Source: Mycolicibacterium hodleri (lineage in GTDB: Bacteria; Actinomycetota; Actinomycetes; Mycobacteriales; Mycobacteriaceae). From it: a stretch of DNA of 64,000 nucleotides. Under the pieces are notes generated by a model. That model did not search any database. It saw nothing but the letters and a program-made list of their open reading frames with translations, and was not told the origin of the DNA. Below are positions 25,396 through 33,809 of this stretch, piece after piece (the stretch's first letter is position 1; each line of letters starts with the position of its first letter). Made by a program: the position numbers and the translations under genes. The stretch covers positions 1 through 64,000 of the forward strand of contig NZ_RCZG01000013.1 in assembly GCF_006439015.1 (NCBI RefSeq), in the 5' to 3' direction.

Positions 25396-26588
25396 CAGAC
25401 CATCGTGTCGGCCGGCGGCAGGCCAAAGGCCTCGTTGCCGAAGATCAAGTAGGCCCGCTCTGGCTCGTTGGCGGCATGCACGCGGCCTGCGTGCGCGTCG
25501 CGCCAGAACCGCTGCACGGGTTTGTCGGTTTCGAGTGCCGTGGCGCCGGACGCCTCGAACAGCAGATCGATGGACGAGATCGCGCGGGCAGTGGCGCGTA
25601 CCTGATCGCGTCGGGCGCGGGCACGCAACTCGAACGGAATCTCCTGCCCCGCCTCGAGGAGCGCGTACTCGTCTGCGACGTTGCCGATCAACTGACGCCA
25701 GCCGGCGTCGATGTCGCTGGCAGCCTCGGCGATCCGGACCTTGGCGAAGGGATCGTCCTTGGACTTCTCCCCGGCGAATGCCGCGCGGACGCGCTTGCCC
25801 TGATGCTCGACGTGCGCGTCGTACGCACCGTAGGCCATGCCCATTATCGGCGCGGTGATCGTGGTGGGATGCATGGTGCCCCATGGCATCTTGTACACGG
25901 GCGCGGTGTTGTTCTCCAGGCCACCCGCCGTCCGGTCGTTCATCGACTTGTAGGACAGAAAGCGGTGCCGCGGAACGAACACGTCCTTCACGACGACCGT
26001 GTTGCTGCCGGTGGCCTTCAGCCCGACGACGTGCCAGACGTCGTCGATGCGGTAGTCGCTGCGGGGGATCAGGAAGCTGCCGAAGTCGACGGGCTTGCCA
26101 TCCTTGATCACCGGGCCACCGAGGAAGGCCCATGTCGCGTGGTCACAGCCCGACGACCACTGCCACGCGCCGCTGACGAGATAACCACCGTCCACGACGA
26201 CACCTGCGCCCATCGGGGCATACGACGACGACACGCGCACGGTCGGGTCATCGCCCCAAACCTCGTCCTGCGCTTGCTGATCGAACAGGGCGAGATGCCA
26301 GTTGTGCACACCGATGATCGAGCTCACCCACCCGGTGGAGCCGCAGGCGCTGCCGAGGCGACGGACCGCTTCGTAGAAGTGGGTGGGATCGCACTGAAGG
26401 CCGCCCCACTGCTCCGGCTGGAGGAGCTTGAAGAAGCCGGCCGCATCCAGATCGGCGATGGTCTCGTCGGGAATCCGACGCAGGTCCTCGGCCGCCTGGG
26501 CACGCTTGCTGATCAGCGGCAACAAATCGTCGATGCCAGCTAGTACCGACTGCACGTCTCGTTGTTCAATACTCTCGATGGACGTCAC
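25395..26588 (-). CDS. hsaA: HsaA, 3-HSA hydroxylase oxygenase
   Basis: A 397-residue flavin-dependent monooxygenase of the acyl-CoA dehydrogenase fold that hydroxylates 3-HSA with flavin reduced by HsaB. Conserved stretches are 'GSACGSTGWVSSIIGVHNWH', 'ASGATALETDKPVQRFWRD' and the C-terminal 'IFGNEAFGLPPADTMV'. I place the start at the GTG at 26586-26588 ('TSIESIEQRD'), which matches family length; an in-frame start 48 bases upstream is possible. It leads the hsa operon behind KstR boxes. Confidence 0.93.
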   Translation of the reverse strand: MTSIESIEQRDVQSVLAGIDDLLPLISKRAQAAEDLRRIPDETIADLDAAGFFKLLQPEQWGGLQCDPTHFYEAVRRLGSACGSTGWVSSIIGVHNWHLALFDQQAQDEVWGDDPTVRVSSSYAPMGAGVVVDGGYLVSGAWQWSSGCDHATWAFLGGPVIKDGKPVDFGSFLIPRSDYRIDDVWHVVGLKATGSNTVVVKDVFVPRHRFLSYKSMNDRTAGGLENNTAPVYKMPWGTMHPTTITAPIMGMAYGAYDAHVEHQGKRVRAAFAGEKSKDDPFAKVRIAEAASDIDAGWRQLIGNVADEYALLEAGQEIPFELRARARRDQVRATARAISSIDLLFEASGATALETDKPVQRFWRDAHAGRVHAANEPERAYLIFGNEAFGLPPADTMV

Positions 26589-26639
26589 TGGAACTGCCTC
26601 CGGACAGTATGGGGCCGACATGGGGATCTGGAGCAAGAT

Positions 26640-26653
26640 TAGAACACGTTACG
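26640..26653. promoter_or_regulatory. KstR box, hsaA side (one mismatch)
   Basis: TAGAACACGTTACG fits TnnAACnnGTTnnA except for its last base. It lies 52 bp upstream of hsaA and 55 bp from a better box at 26708, so the divergent gap appears to hold two KstR sites. Confidence 0.7.
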
Positions 26654-26707
26654 ATTTGTGTCGAGTAAGGCATTCCTGCGGCGGCTAGACCTGCGGAAGC
26701 TCTTTTT

Positions 26708-26721
26708 TGTAACGTGTTCTA
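26708..26721. promoter_or_regulatory. KstR box, kshB side
   Basis: TGTAACGTGTTCTA matches the KstR motif TnnAACnnGTTnnA at every fixed position. It lies 50 bp upstream of kshB and should place kshB, and with the weaker site the hsa operon, under the cholesterol repressor KstR. Confidence 0.88.
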
Positions 26722-26770
26722 GTTTTGCTCGATCAGCGCCCTGATGTCTCTAAAGAGGGAGGACCCGACC

Positions 26771-27838
26771 GTGACCGACGAGCCGCTCGGTACCCACGTG
26801 CTCGAGCTGCAACTGGCGGACGTCATCGACGAGACCGCCGACGCCCGTTCGCTCGTCTTCAAGGTGCCCGACGGACCGGACGACCCGGTGATTCCCCCGG
26901 AGCGGCTCCGCCATGCCCCGGGACAGTTCCTCACGCTGCGGGTTCCCAGCGATCGCACCGGTTCGGTCGCACGCTGCTATTCGCTATCCAGCTCACCGTT
27001 CACCGACGACGCCCTCACCGTCACCGTCAAACGCACGGCAGGCGGCTACGCGTCCAACTGGCTTTGCGACAATGCCCACCCAGGGATGCACCTGCACGTG
27101 CTCGCCCCCTCGGGCACGTTCGTGCCCAAGACGCTCGACACCGACTTCCTCCTACTGGCTGCCGGCAGCGGCATCACCCCGATGATGGCGATCCTCAAGT
27201 CCGCGCTGTCCGAGGGCAGCGGCAGGGTCACGCTGCTGTACGCCAACCGCGACGAGAAGTCGGTGATCTTCGCGGCCGCCCTTCGCGATCTCACGACCAA
27301 GTACCCAGACCGCTTCACCGCCATGCACTGGGTGGAAACCGTGCAGGGACTCCCGAGCGCGGCGGCACTGGCGAACCTGGTCGCACCATTCGTCGAACGT
27401 GAGGCGTTCATCTGCGGACCCGGCCCGTTCATGGTGGCCGCCGAGGAAGCGCTGGCGACGGCGGGCGCCGCGCCGGAGCGCATCCACCTCGAAGTGTTCA
27501 AGTCGCTGGAGTCCGATCCGTTTGCTGCGGTCGTCATCGAAGACGACATCAGCGACGAAGGCCCCGCGACCGCGATCGTCACGCTGGACGGGGAAACTCA
27601 AGAGATCCGCTGGCCCCGCAACGCGAAACTACTCGACGTATTGCTCGACAAGGGACTCGATGCGCCGTTCTCCTGCCGCGAAGGTCACTGTGGCGCATGC
27701 GCGGTGCTCGTCAAGAGCGGAGACGTCGACATGGACGTCAACGACGTTCTGGAGGCCTCCGACCTCGACGAGGGACTCATCCTCGCCTGCCAGGCCAAGC
27801 CCACGTCGGATTCGGTCGAAGTCACCTATGACGAATGA
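26771..27838 (+). CDS. kshB: KshB, reductase of 3-ketosteroid 9-alpha-hydroxylase
   Basis: A 355-residue electron-transfer protein that feeds the oxygenase KshA (not in this window). It has an FAD domain ('RCYSLSSSPF'), an NAD domain ('LLAAGSGITPMMAI', 'FICGPGPFM') and a C-terminal plant-type [2Fe-2S] domain with 'CREGHCGACAVLV' and a fourth Cys in 'ILACQAKP'. I use the GTG at 26771, 7 bases after a 'GGGAGGA' site, rather than the ATG at 26744, which has no such site. Its promoter carries a KstR box. Confidence 0.93.
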   Translation: MTDEPLGTHVLELQLADVIDETADARSLVFKVPDGPDDPVIPPERLRHAPGQFLTLRVPSDRTGSVARCYSLSSSPFTDDALTVTVKRTAGGYASNWLCDNAHPGMHLHVLAPSGTFVPKTLDTDFLLLAAGSGITPMMAILKSALSEGSGRVTLLYANRDEKSVIFAAALRDLTTKYPDRFTAMHWVETVQGLPSAAALANLVAPFVEREAFICGPGPFMVAAEEALATAGAAPERIHLEVFKSLESDPFAAVVIEDDISDEGPATAIVTLDGETQEIRWPRNAKLLDVLLDKGLDAPFSCREGHCGACAVLVKSGDVDMDVNDVLEASDLDEGLILACQAKPTSDSVEVTYDE

Positions 27839-27874
27839 CGTGCGGCTAACATTCGCTGGACTCATAGGAGCATC

Positions 27875-28423
27875 GTGAAGCGGTTGACTGGAAGCCTCGT
27901 GGCACTGTCGGCGATCCTGCTGACGCTCGGCGCCGTCACCCCGACGCCGGAGTCGGCCGCCGCGACGAAGACCGCCACGAGCTCGATCCCGATCGACCCC
28001 ACCACGACGCTGGAGATGCACGCAACCGCCAACTGCGTGAAGGCCGAGAACCAGTGCTACTTCGACACGGCGGCCAACCTCCGCGGCGCAGACGGTGCCT
28101 ACATCCCGTTCCCCGACGACGTCTACGGCAGACAGAACACCACCCTGCGGTCCTCGAACCGCTTGGTCTACCTGGACTCGGACTTCGATGCAGCCAACAC
28201 GCGGATGATGAAGTCGATTGGGGCCGTCGAGCTGCCCACGGTGTTCTTCGGCGGCGGCCCGCCGGAGAAGTTCATGGTGCACGGCAACACCAGGACGGTC
28301 GATTGGGCCACTGGGCAACCGAAGACCGACGCGGACTACATCGTGTGCGCCCACATTCAAATCGTCTACGGCGGGGTAAACCTCACCTCGCCGGACGCCT
28401 GCGCTCAGACCACCTACGCCTGA
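27875..28423 (+). CDS. Exported protein of unknown function, Rv3572-like
   Basis: A 182-residue protein with a clear signal peptide ('VALSAILLTLGAVTP' then Ala-rich cleavage region). The mature part has four cysteines in 'ANCVKAENQCYF', 'IVCAHIQ' and 'DACAQT', a pattern suited to disulfides outside the membrane. Its place after kshB agrees with M. tuberculosis Rv3572, whose role is unknown. The gap after kshB is 36 bp, so it may be co-transcribed and co-induced by KstR release. Confidence 0.78.
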   Translation: MKRLTGSLVALSAILLTLGAVTPTPESAAATKTATSSIPIDPTTTLEMHATANCVKAENQCYFDTAANLRGADGAYIPFPDDVYGRQNTTLRSSNRLVYLDSDFDAANTRMMKSIGAVELPTVFFGGGPPEKFMVHGNTRTVDWATGQPKTDADYIVCAHIQIVYGGVNLTSPDACAQTTYA

Positions 28424-28448
28424 GCCGTTTTCACGCTTGTCGTCGCCG

Positions 28449-29198
28449 TCAGTCGACTCTGCCGACCAACACCGGCTGCGCGCGATATTCGTCGGGGAAG
28501 AGCCGCTCGAGATCGTCGAGCTTGGGCATGTCGTTCATCGCGATGTACGGGTACGACGGGTTCGAGTTCAGAAAGTCCTGGTGGTACTGCTCGGCAGGGT
28601 AGAACCCGGTGTTCTGCTCCACCTTCGTCACGATCGGAGCTGTAAACACCGCCGCCTCGGAGAGCTGAGCGATGTACGCGTCCGCAATTCGCTGTTGGTC
28701 GGCGTCCTGCGCGAAGATCTCGGAACGGTACTGCGTGCCCTCATCGGGACCCTGGCGGTTGAGCTGGGTCGGATCCTGAACGACGGAGAAGTAAATCCGC
28801 AGAAGGCGTCCGAAGGTCACCTGACTCGGGTCGTAGGTGATGCGGACCGACTCGGCGTGCCCGGTGCTGCCGGTGCTGACGGTCTCGTAGTCAGCCGTCG
28901 CCCGCTCTCCCCCGGCGTAGCCGGATTCCGCCATGGAGACGCCCTTGACGTGCTGGAAAACCCCCTGAACACCCCAGAAGCAACCTCCGGCGAGCACCGC
29001 CGTCTCCTGCGCTCCGGATTCGGCCTTGGGCTCGTCGGTCTGTGGGGCAGGCACGACGAAGGAGGACGCCGTACCCATGCCGGCGAGCACCGCCGGACTG
29101 GTGATGGCGCCGGACTGCACACCGATGAACGCGGCCGCCGCCAACCCGAGCACTCCAAGACCACTACCGAGGGTCAGTCGTTTGCGGTTCACCACCAT
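28449..29198 (-). CDS. msrA: Exported peptide-methionine (S)-S-oxide reductase MsrA
   Basis: A 249-residue MsrA with the catalytic motif 'AGGCFWGVQGVFQHVKGV' and 'YHQDFLNSNPSYPYI'. The N-terminus has a basic start and a hydrophobic segment ('LGSGLGVLGLAAAAFIGVQ') before a Pro/Glu linker, so the enzyme is secreted or membrane-anchored, unlike the usual cytoplasmic MsrA. The ATG at 29198 is chosen because the 80 codons upstream are shadow sequence of the opposite strand. It is divergent from an exported msrB. Confidence 0.9.
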   Translation of the reverse strand: MVVNRKRLTLGSGLGVLGLAAAAFIGVQSGAITSPAVLAGMGTASSFVVPAPQTDEPKAESGAQETAVLAGGCFWGVQGVFQHVKGVSMAESGYAGGERATADYETVSTGSTGHAESVRITYDPSQVTFGRLLRIYFSVVQDPTQLNRQGPDEGTQYRSEIFAQDADQQRIADAYIAQLSEAAVFTAPIVTKVEQNTGFYPAEQYHQDFLNSNPSYPYIAMNDMPKLDDLERLFPDEYRAQPVLVGRVD

Positions 29199-29312
29199 TA
29201 CACCAGTGTCCCGCCAGAGCGGCCGCGAAAGCGGTAGGGGGTTGTTACCGGAGGCTGACGGAATGCCACGTGGATCCCCGTGCGGCGGACCGGGCGGTCT
29301 ACCGTTCGGGGC

Positions 29313-29822
29313 ATGAACCGGCGGCAGGTAGTGATGGGCGGCGCGCTGGTCGGCCTCTTGGTGGGCTGCGCCTCGCTGCGGGACATCGCCGGCGCCGACA
29401 CCCCCAAGAACTCGACCGAGACGTTCGAGGTCAGCCACTCCGATGCGGAGTGGCGCGAACTACTCAGCCAGGAACAGTACGACGTCCTTCGCGATGCGGG
29501 CACCGAGACGCCGTTCACCAGCCCCCTGAACGACGAACACCGGCCGGGCGTATTCGGTTGTGCGGGTTGCGCTCTCGACCTGTTTGCGTCGACCACCAAG
29601 TTCGACAGCGGCACCGGTTGGCCTAGCTTCTGGCAGGCACTGGACAACGCCGTGATCGAGAAGCGGGACGGCACACTCGGCATGGCGCGCACCGAGGTGC
29701 GGTGTCGCCGGTGCGGCGGGCACCTGGGGCACGTCTTCGACGACGGCCCGGAACCAACCGGTCTGCGCTACTGCATGAACGGCGCCGCCCTCACATTCAG
29801 GGCGGCTTCCGCGCCCACTTAG
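29313..29822 (+). CDS. msrB: Lipoprotein methionine (R)-sulfoxide reductase MsrB
   Basis: A 169-residue MsrB with zinc-site pairs 'FGCAGCALDLF' and 'RCRRCGGHLGHVFDDGP' and the catalytic Cys in 'RYCMNGAAL'. The N-terminus 'MNRRQVVMGGALVGLLVGC' has twin arginines and a lipobox (LVGC), so it is likely exported and lipid-anchored. With the divergent exported MsrA it would repair both sulfoxide isomers in cell-envelope proteins. Its stop overlaps the end of fadE34 on the other strand. Confidence 0.9.
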   Translation: MNRRQVVMGGALVGLLVGCASLRDIAGADTPKNSTETFEVSHSDAEWRELLSQEQYDVLRDAGTETPFTSPLNDEHRPGVFGCAGCALDLFASTTKFDSGTGWPSFWQALDNAVIEKRDGTLGMARTEVRCRRCGGHLGHVFDDGPEPTGLRYCMNGAALTFRAASAPT

Positions 29823-31954
29823 CGCGGTAGCCCGAGCAGTCGCTCTCCGGCGAGGTTGAGCAGGATCTGCTCCGTACCGCCTGCAATCGACAGGCACCGG
29901 GTGTTGAGGAAGTACCGGACGTCGGGTGAGTCGACGAGGCCCGCACCGTCGTGCGACTCCATGATCGCCTCGGCGAGGTTCTGGCGGTACCGCACGCCGA
30001 TGAGCTTGCGCACGCTCGACGGGGCACCGGGGTCGTGACCGCCGACGGCCATCTGCGCGATCAGTTGATCGAGGAGTGCGCCGACCTGGGCCGCGACGAT
30101 CAGCCCGCCGAGTCGGTCGGCCTCCGCGGGGTCGACGTCACCTGCCCCATACCGTGAGCCGATGACCTCGAGCAGGTGCACCATGCCCTTGTCCAACGCG
30201 CCACCGGCGGCCATCGCGACGCGCTCGTTGGCCAACGTCGTGCGGGCCAACGCCCACCCCCCGTCGACCGACCCGACCACCATGTCGTCGGGCACGAACA
30301 GATCGTCGAAGAAGACCTCGTTGAAGAGGGCTTCGCCGGTGATCTCGCGGAGCGGGCGGATGTCGATGCCCGGCGAGCGCATGCCGACCAGGAAGTACGT
30401 AATGCCCTTGTGCTTCGGGACGTCCGGGTTGGTTCGTGCCAGGCAGATGCCCCAGTCCGCGCGGTGCGCATTCGACGTCCAAACCTTCTGACCGGTGAGC
30501 AGCCAGCCGCCCTCGGTGCGAACTGCCTTGGTGCGCAACGCCGCAAGGTCGGAGCCCGCTCCCGGTTCACTGAACAGCTGACACCAGTAGACGTCGCCGT
30601 TGAGAGTGCCGGGAATGAACTTTTGGATCTGCTCCGCGCTACCGTGACCCAGGATCGTGGGGGCCGCCCACCATCCGATCGAGATGTCGGGCCGCACGAC
30701 GCCTGCCGCCTCGAGTTCCTGGTCGATGACCAACTGCTCGGCCGGTGAGGCTTCGCGGCCGTACGGCTTGGGCCAGTGCGGAGCCATCAGACCCGTCTCG
30801 GCGAGGGCGGCCTGGCGCTGCTCCTCAGGAAGTGCGGCGATGCCTGCGACGACCTCGGCGACCTCGGCCCGGACGTCCTCCCCGTCGCCCACGTCCACGT
30901 TGATCTGTCGACGCACCCCGTCCCTGGTCAGTTGCGCACACCGCCGCAGCCAGAACGACCTGCCGCCCAGGAACTGCGCATTGGCGTAGGCGCGGCGCAT
31001 GTACAGGTGCGCGTCGTGTTCCCAGGTGATGCCGATGCCGCCGAGCACCTGGATGCAATCGCGGGCGTTGACCTTCTCGGCCTCGATACCGATGGCCGAT
31101 GCGACGGCCACCGCGATGGACAGCTGTCCGCCGTCGGGGTCCGTAACCGCTGCAGCGGCGTCGGCGGCCGCGACGGCGATCTGCTGTGACCGCAGCAGCA
31201 TCTCGGCGCACATATGCTTGACGGCCTGGAAGCTGCCGATCGGCTTGCCGAACTGCTCGCGTACCTTCGCGTACTCGGTTGCGACGTCGAGCAGCGTGCG
31301 GGCCAGCCCTGCGGCTTCGGCGGCCAGCACGGTTGCGGCCAGATCGTGGACACGCTGGCGGGGCAGGTCGATCCTGGTGGCGGGAGCGGACGCCAACTCG
31401 ATGCTGGCCAGCGGCCGGGAGAAGTCCGTTGCCGCAAGGCTTTCGACGGCGACGCCCTCGGCGGTCGCATCAACGTGAATCCAGTCTTCCCCGGCGGGCA
31501 GCACGAGCACGCCGTCCACCAAACCGCCGAGGACGAACTTCGCCGTACCCGTCGCGTTCGTTCCGTCGAAGGTGATGTCGGAGCTCATCGCCACGCCCGC
31601 GGTGCGCTGCCCCGAGATCAGCGCGTCCAGCACCTTTTCCTCGGAGATCAGCAGCGTCGCGAGCGCCGTCGACGCGACGGGACCGGGCACCAGCGCCGCG
31701 GCTGCCTCGTCGACCATGACGCAAAGGTCTTCGACGCTGCCTCCTGCCCCGCCGAGATCCTCGGGCACGGCTACGCCGAAGATCCCCAGTTGGGCCAGAC
31801 CGTCGTACGGCGCCCTCCAAGCCTCCGGTTCGCCCTGCTCGACGCGGCGTACCGCCGTCATGGCTCCCGACGATGCGGCCCAGCTCCTCACGAGTTCTCG
31901 CGCAGCAAACTGTTCTTCGGTGCCGGCGGCGGGTACCGAACCTGCATTGGCCAT
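29819..31954 (-). CDS. fadE34: FadE34, double-length acyl-CoA dehydrogenase
   Basis: A 711-residue protein with two acyl-CoA dehydrogenase halves. The first half is like the short subunits ('REQFGKPIGSFQAVKHMCAE', 'QVLGGIGITWEHDAHLYMRR'); the second is full-length ('FSEPGAGSDLAALRTKAV', 'GQKVWTSNAHRADW', 'GGTEQILLNLAGERLLGLPR'). This fused layout replaces the alpha2-beta2 complexes of other steroid FadE enzymes; FadE34 oxidises the C5 side-chain CoA ester of the sterol. The start follows an 'AAGGAGG' site and a KstR box lies 45 bp upstream. Confidence 0.93.
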   Translation of the reverse strand: MANAGSVPAAGTEEQFAARELVRSWAASSGAMTAVRRVEQGEPEAWRAPYDGLAQLGIFGVAVPEDLGGAGGSVEDLCVMVDEAAAALVPGPVASTALATLLISEEKVLDALISGQRTAGVAMSSDITFDGTNATGTAKFVLGGLVDGVLVLPAGEDWIHVDATAEGVAVESLAATDFSRPLASIELASAPATRIDLPRQRVHDLAATVLAAEAAGLARTLLDVATEYAKVREQFGKPIGSFQAVKHMCAEMLLRSQQIAVAAADAAAAVTDPDGGQLSIAVAVASAIGIEAEKVNARDCIQVLGGIGITWEHDAHLYMRRAYANAQFLGGRSFWLRRCAQLTRDGVRRQINVDVGDGEDVRAEVAEVVAGIAALPEEQRQAALAETGLMAPHWPKPYGREASPAEQLVIDQELEAAGVVRPDISIGWWAAPTILGHGSAEQIQKFIPGTLNGDVYWCQLFSEPGAGSDLAALRTKAVRTEGGWLLTGQKVWTSNAHRADWGICLARTNPDVPKHKGITYFLVGMRSPGIDIRPLREITGEALFNEVFFDDLFVPDDMVVGSVDGGWALARTTLANERVAMAAGGALDKGMVHLLEVIGSRYGAGDVDPAEADRLGGLIVAAQVGALLDQLIAQMAVGGHDPGAPSSVRKLIGVRYRQNLAEAIMESHDGAGLVDSPDVRYFLNTRCLSIAGGTEQILLNLAGERLLGLPR

Positions 31955-31998
31955 CGTCGGGCCCTCCTTGGCCTTGGAGAGAAGGACGTGCTTCTCAC

Positions 31999-32012
31999 TA
32001 GAACGTGTTCTA
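31999..32012. promoter_or_regulatory. KstR box between fadE34 and kstR
   Basis: TAGAACGTGTTCTA matches the KstR motif exactly and is close to a perfect palindrome. It lies in the 199-bp gap between the divergent fadE34 and kstR, consistent with control of fadE34 and autorepression of kstR. Confidence 0.93.
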
Positions 32013-32153
32013 ATGGTGCCAGCGCTCTAACGTCAAGTCGACTGCCATTACAGCAGGACACGTCGATTGTCCGGGGGTACGGAGGTGGGATATTTCTGAT
32101 CCGCGTGCGTATCGTTTTCCCTTAGTGCGTACTACGAAGGAGCTTCCCGCGGC

Positions 32154-32852
32154 ATGTCCGTCTCGCCCACGTCATCAGCGAAGCCACCGGGCTCGAATCC
32201 GGGCTCGGGGTCTGATTCGACCTCCAGTCCTCGCCAGGTGATGAACGTGGCCGTTCTGGCCGAGTCCGAACTCGGATCCGAAGCGCAGCGCGAACGCCGC
32301 AAACGCATCCTCGACGCCACGCTCGCCATCGCCTCCAAGGGCGGTTACGAGGCAGTTCAGATGCGTGCAGTCGCCGAGCGTGCCGACGTCGCGGTTGGCA
32401 CGCTTTACCGCTATTTCCCGTCCAAGGTCCACCTCTTGGTGTCTGCCCTGGGCCGAGAGTTCGAGCGCATCGACGCCAAGACCGACCGAGCGTCGCTGGT
32501 GGGGGGAACCCCGTACCAGCGGCTCAACATCATGGTCGGCAAACTGAACCGCTCAATGCAGCGCAATCCCCTCCTGACCGAAGCCATGACGAGGGCCTTC
32601 GTGTTCGCCGACGCCTCCGCCGCAGGTGAGGTTGATCACGTCGGCAAGCTGATGGACTCGATGTTCGCCCGCGCAATGAGCGAGGGCGAGCCCACCGAGG
32701 ACCAGTTCCACATCGCGCGCGTCATATCCGACGTGTGGCTCTCCAACCTGCTGGCATGGCTGACCCGCCGTGCCTCGGCAACCGACGTCAGCAAGCGACT
32801 TGACCTTGCCGTGCGGCTGCTGATCGGAGACGGGGAACACCCGAAGATCTGA
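32154..32852 (+). CDS. kstR: KstR, TetR-type repressor of cholesterol catabolism
   Basis: A 232-residue TetR regulator; the helix-turn-helix is 'VQMRAVAERADVAVGTLYRY' and the C-terminal domain 'VISDVWLSNLLAWLTRRASA' matches KstR. It senses a steroid CoA thioester and represses the upper cholesterol genes, here hsa, kshB and fadE34. The ATG at 32154 has an 'AAGGAG' site 11 bases upstream and gives a Ser/Pro-rich N-terminal tail; an internal ATG at 32241 would give a protein near the M. tuberculosis length. Confidence 0.94.
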   Translation: MSVSPTSSAKPPGSNPGSGSDSTSSPRQVMNVAVLAESELGSEAQRERRKRILDATLAIASKGGYEAVQMRAVAERADVAVGTLYRYFPSKVHLLVSALGREFERIDAKTDRASLVGGTPYQRLNIMVGKLNRSMQRNPLLTEAMTRAFVFADASAAGEVDHVGKLMDSMFARAMSEGEPTEDQFHIARVISDVWLSNLLAWLTRRASATDVSKRLDLAVRLLIGDGEHPKI

Positions 32853-32883
32853 TTCTGCGGGCAGGCGCGAAACGACTCGGGGA

Positions 32884-33747
32884 GTGATCCAGCTGATAGA
32901 TCTGCCTGCCGACCTCGTCCGTGCGCTCGACGAGGCCGCCGCGACGGCCCGCCTTCTCGTCGCGTCCGACTTCGATGGCACGCTTGCGCCGATCGTGGAC
33001 AACCCCGCTGACGCCCGACCGCTGCCCCGTGCCGCGGAGGCCTTGGTCGCTCTTGCCCAGCTGCCCTCCACCGAGGTCGTACTCGTGTCGGGCCGCGCGC
33101 TCGCCGTCCTGCGCGAGTACTCCGGCATGCCGTCGAGCGTGCACCTCGTGGGTAGCCACGGCGCCGAGTTCGACACCGGAGGGCAGGAGCGAAGCGACTC
33201 GGGAAATGTGTCCGGAGGGCAGGAGCGAAGCGACTCGGGAAATGTGTCCGGAGGGCAGGAGCGAAGCGACTCGGGAAATGTGTCCGGCTTCGCGCTCGAG
33301 ATCGACGAGGAACTGTTGTCCACGATCACCACGGAACTCGAGGCGATCGCCGAGGGCAGGCCGGGGGTCACCGTCGAGACGAAGCCCGCCAGCGTCGCGC
33401 TTCACGTACGCAACGCCTCGGCTGCCGACGGATCAGCCGCGCTCGACGCGGCGCGCGTGGCCGGCGAGGCGTTAAATGTCGAGATCACCGCGGGCAAGGC
33501 AGTGTTGGAGTTCGCGGTCATCTCCACCGACAAGGGCGAGGCCGTCGACATCCTGCGCGAACAGACCGATGCCACCGCCGTGACGTTCTTCGGTGACGAC
33601 GTCACCGACGAGAAGGCGTTTCGCCGGATGCGGGGCGGGGACGTCGGTGTCAAGGTGGGTCCGGGCGAGACGCTTGCCGGCTACCGCGTCGAGTCGCCCG
33701 AGCACGTCGCCGCGGTGCTGGAGTATCTGCTCCAGCGGCGACGCTAG
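32884..33747 (+). CDS. otsB: Trehalose-6-phosphate phosphatase with a repeat insertion
   Basis: A 287-residue HAD phosphatase that makes trehalose from trehalose 6-phosphate in the cytoplasm. HAD motif I is 'SDFDGTLAPIVD' (Asp29, Asp31), motif II 'LVSGRAL' and motif IV 'TFFGDDVTDEKAF'. Residues 99 to 134 are three identical 12-residue blocks, 'GGQERSDSGNVS', encoded by the 36-bp repeats and placed after 'VGSHGAEFDT', where other OtsB proteins continue directly into the cap domain. The gene starts at a GTG about 31 bp after kstR. Confidence 0.88.
   Translation: MIQLIDLPADLVRALDEAAATARLLVASDFDGTLAPIVDNPADARPLPRAAEALVALAQLPSTEVVLVSGRALAVLREYSGMPSSVHLVGSHGAEFDTGGQERSDSGNVSGGQERSDSGNVSGGQERSDSGNVSGFALEIDEELLSTITTELEAIAEGRPGVTVETKPASVALHVRNASAADGSAALDAARVAGEALNVEITAGKAVLEFAVISTDKGEAVDILREQTDATAVTFFGDDVTDEKAFRRMRGGDVGVKVGPGETLAGYRVESPEHVAAVLEYLLQRRR
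33178..33285 (+). repeat. Three perfect 36-bp tandem repeats inside otsB
   Basis: Units at 33178-33213, 33214-33249 and 33250-33285 are identical: GGAGGGCAGGAGCGAAGCGA then CTCGGGAAATGTGTCC. The unit is 12 codons long and has no stop codon in any of the six frames, so it can be inserted in a gene in either direction without ending translation. Confidence 0.97.
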
Positions 33748-33803
33748 TGTGCGCTGAGACCACGGACAAGGCCTTTGTCAAAGGCCTTTGTACGCGCACT
33801 GGG
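33742..33803. terminator. Hairpin region between convergent otsB and lacI
   Basis: CAAAGGCCTTTG at 33779-33790 is a perfect 12-bp palindrome, preceded by a direct copy of AAGGCCTTTGT, and the pair is bracketed by GTGCGC and GCGCAC. Position between two converging genes suggests transcription termination; no U-tract follows. Confidence 0.45.
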
Positions 33804-33809
33804 CGAGTT

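Noticed and set aside
24502..26133. A 543-residue open frame covering hsaD and part of hsaA as a fusion protein
   Set aside because: The N-terminal half is an out-of-frame translation of hsaA with Arg-rich composition; hsaA and hsaD have intact separate frames overlapping only at the stop/start.
25476..26543. 355-residue plus-strand frame opposite hsaA
   Set aside because: It is an antisense shadow of hsaA codons; hsaA motifs are complete.
29819..31954. fadE34 as an abnormal gene fusion
   Set aside because: The double-length form of about 711 residues is the normal form of FadE34 in mycobacteria.
33178..33285. CRISPR-like array, because units are 36 bp
   Set aside because: Units follow one another directly with no spacers, and no cas genes are present. 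The same holds for the arrays at 43834, 45416 and 55748.
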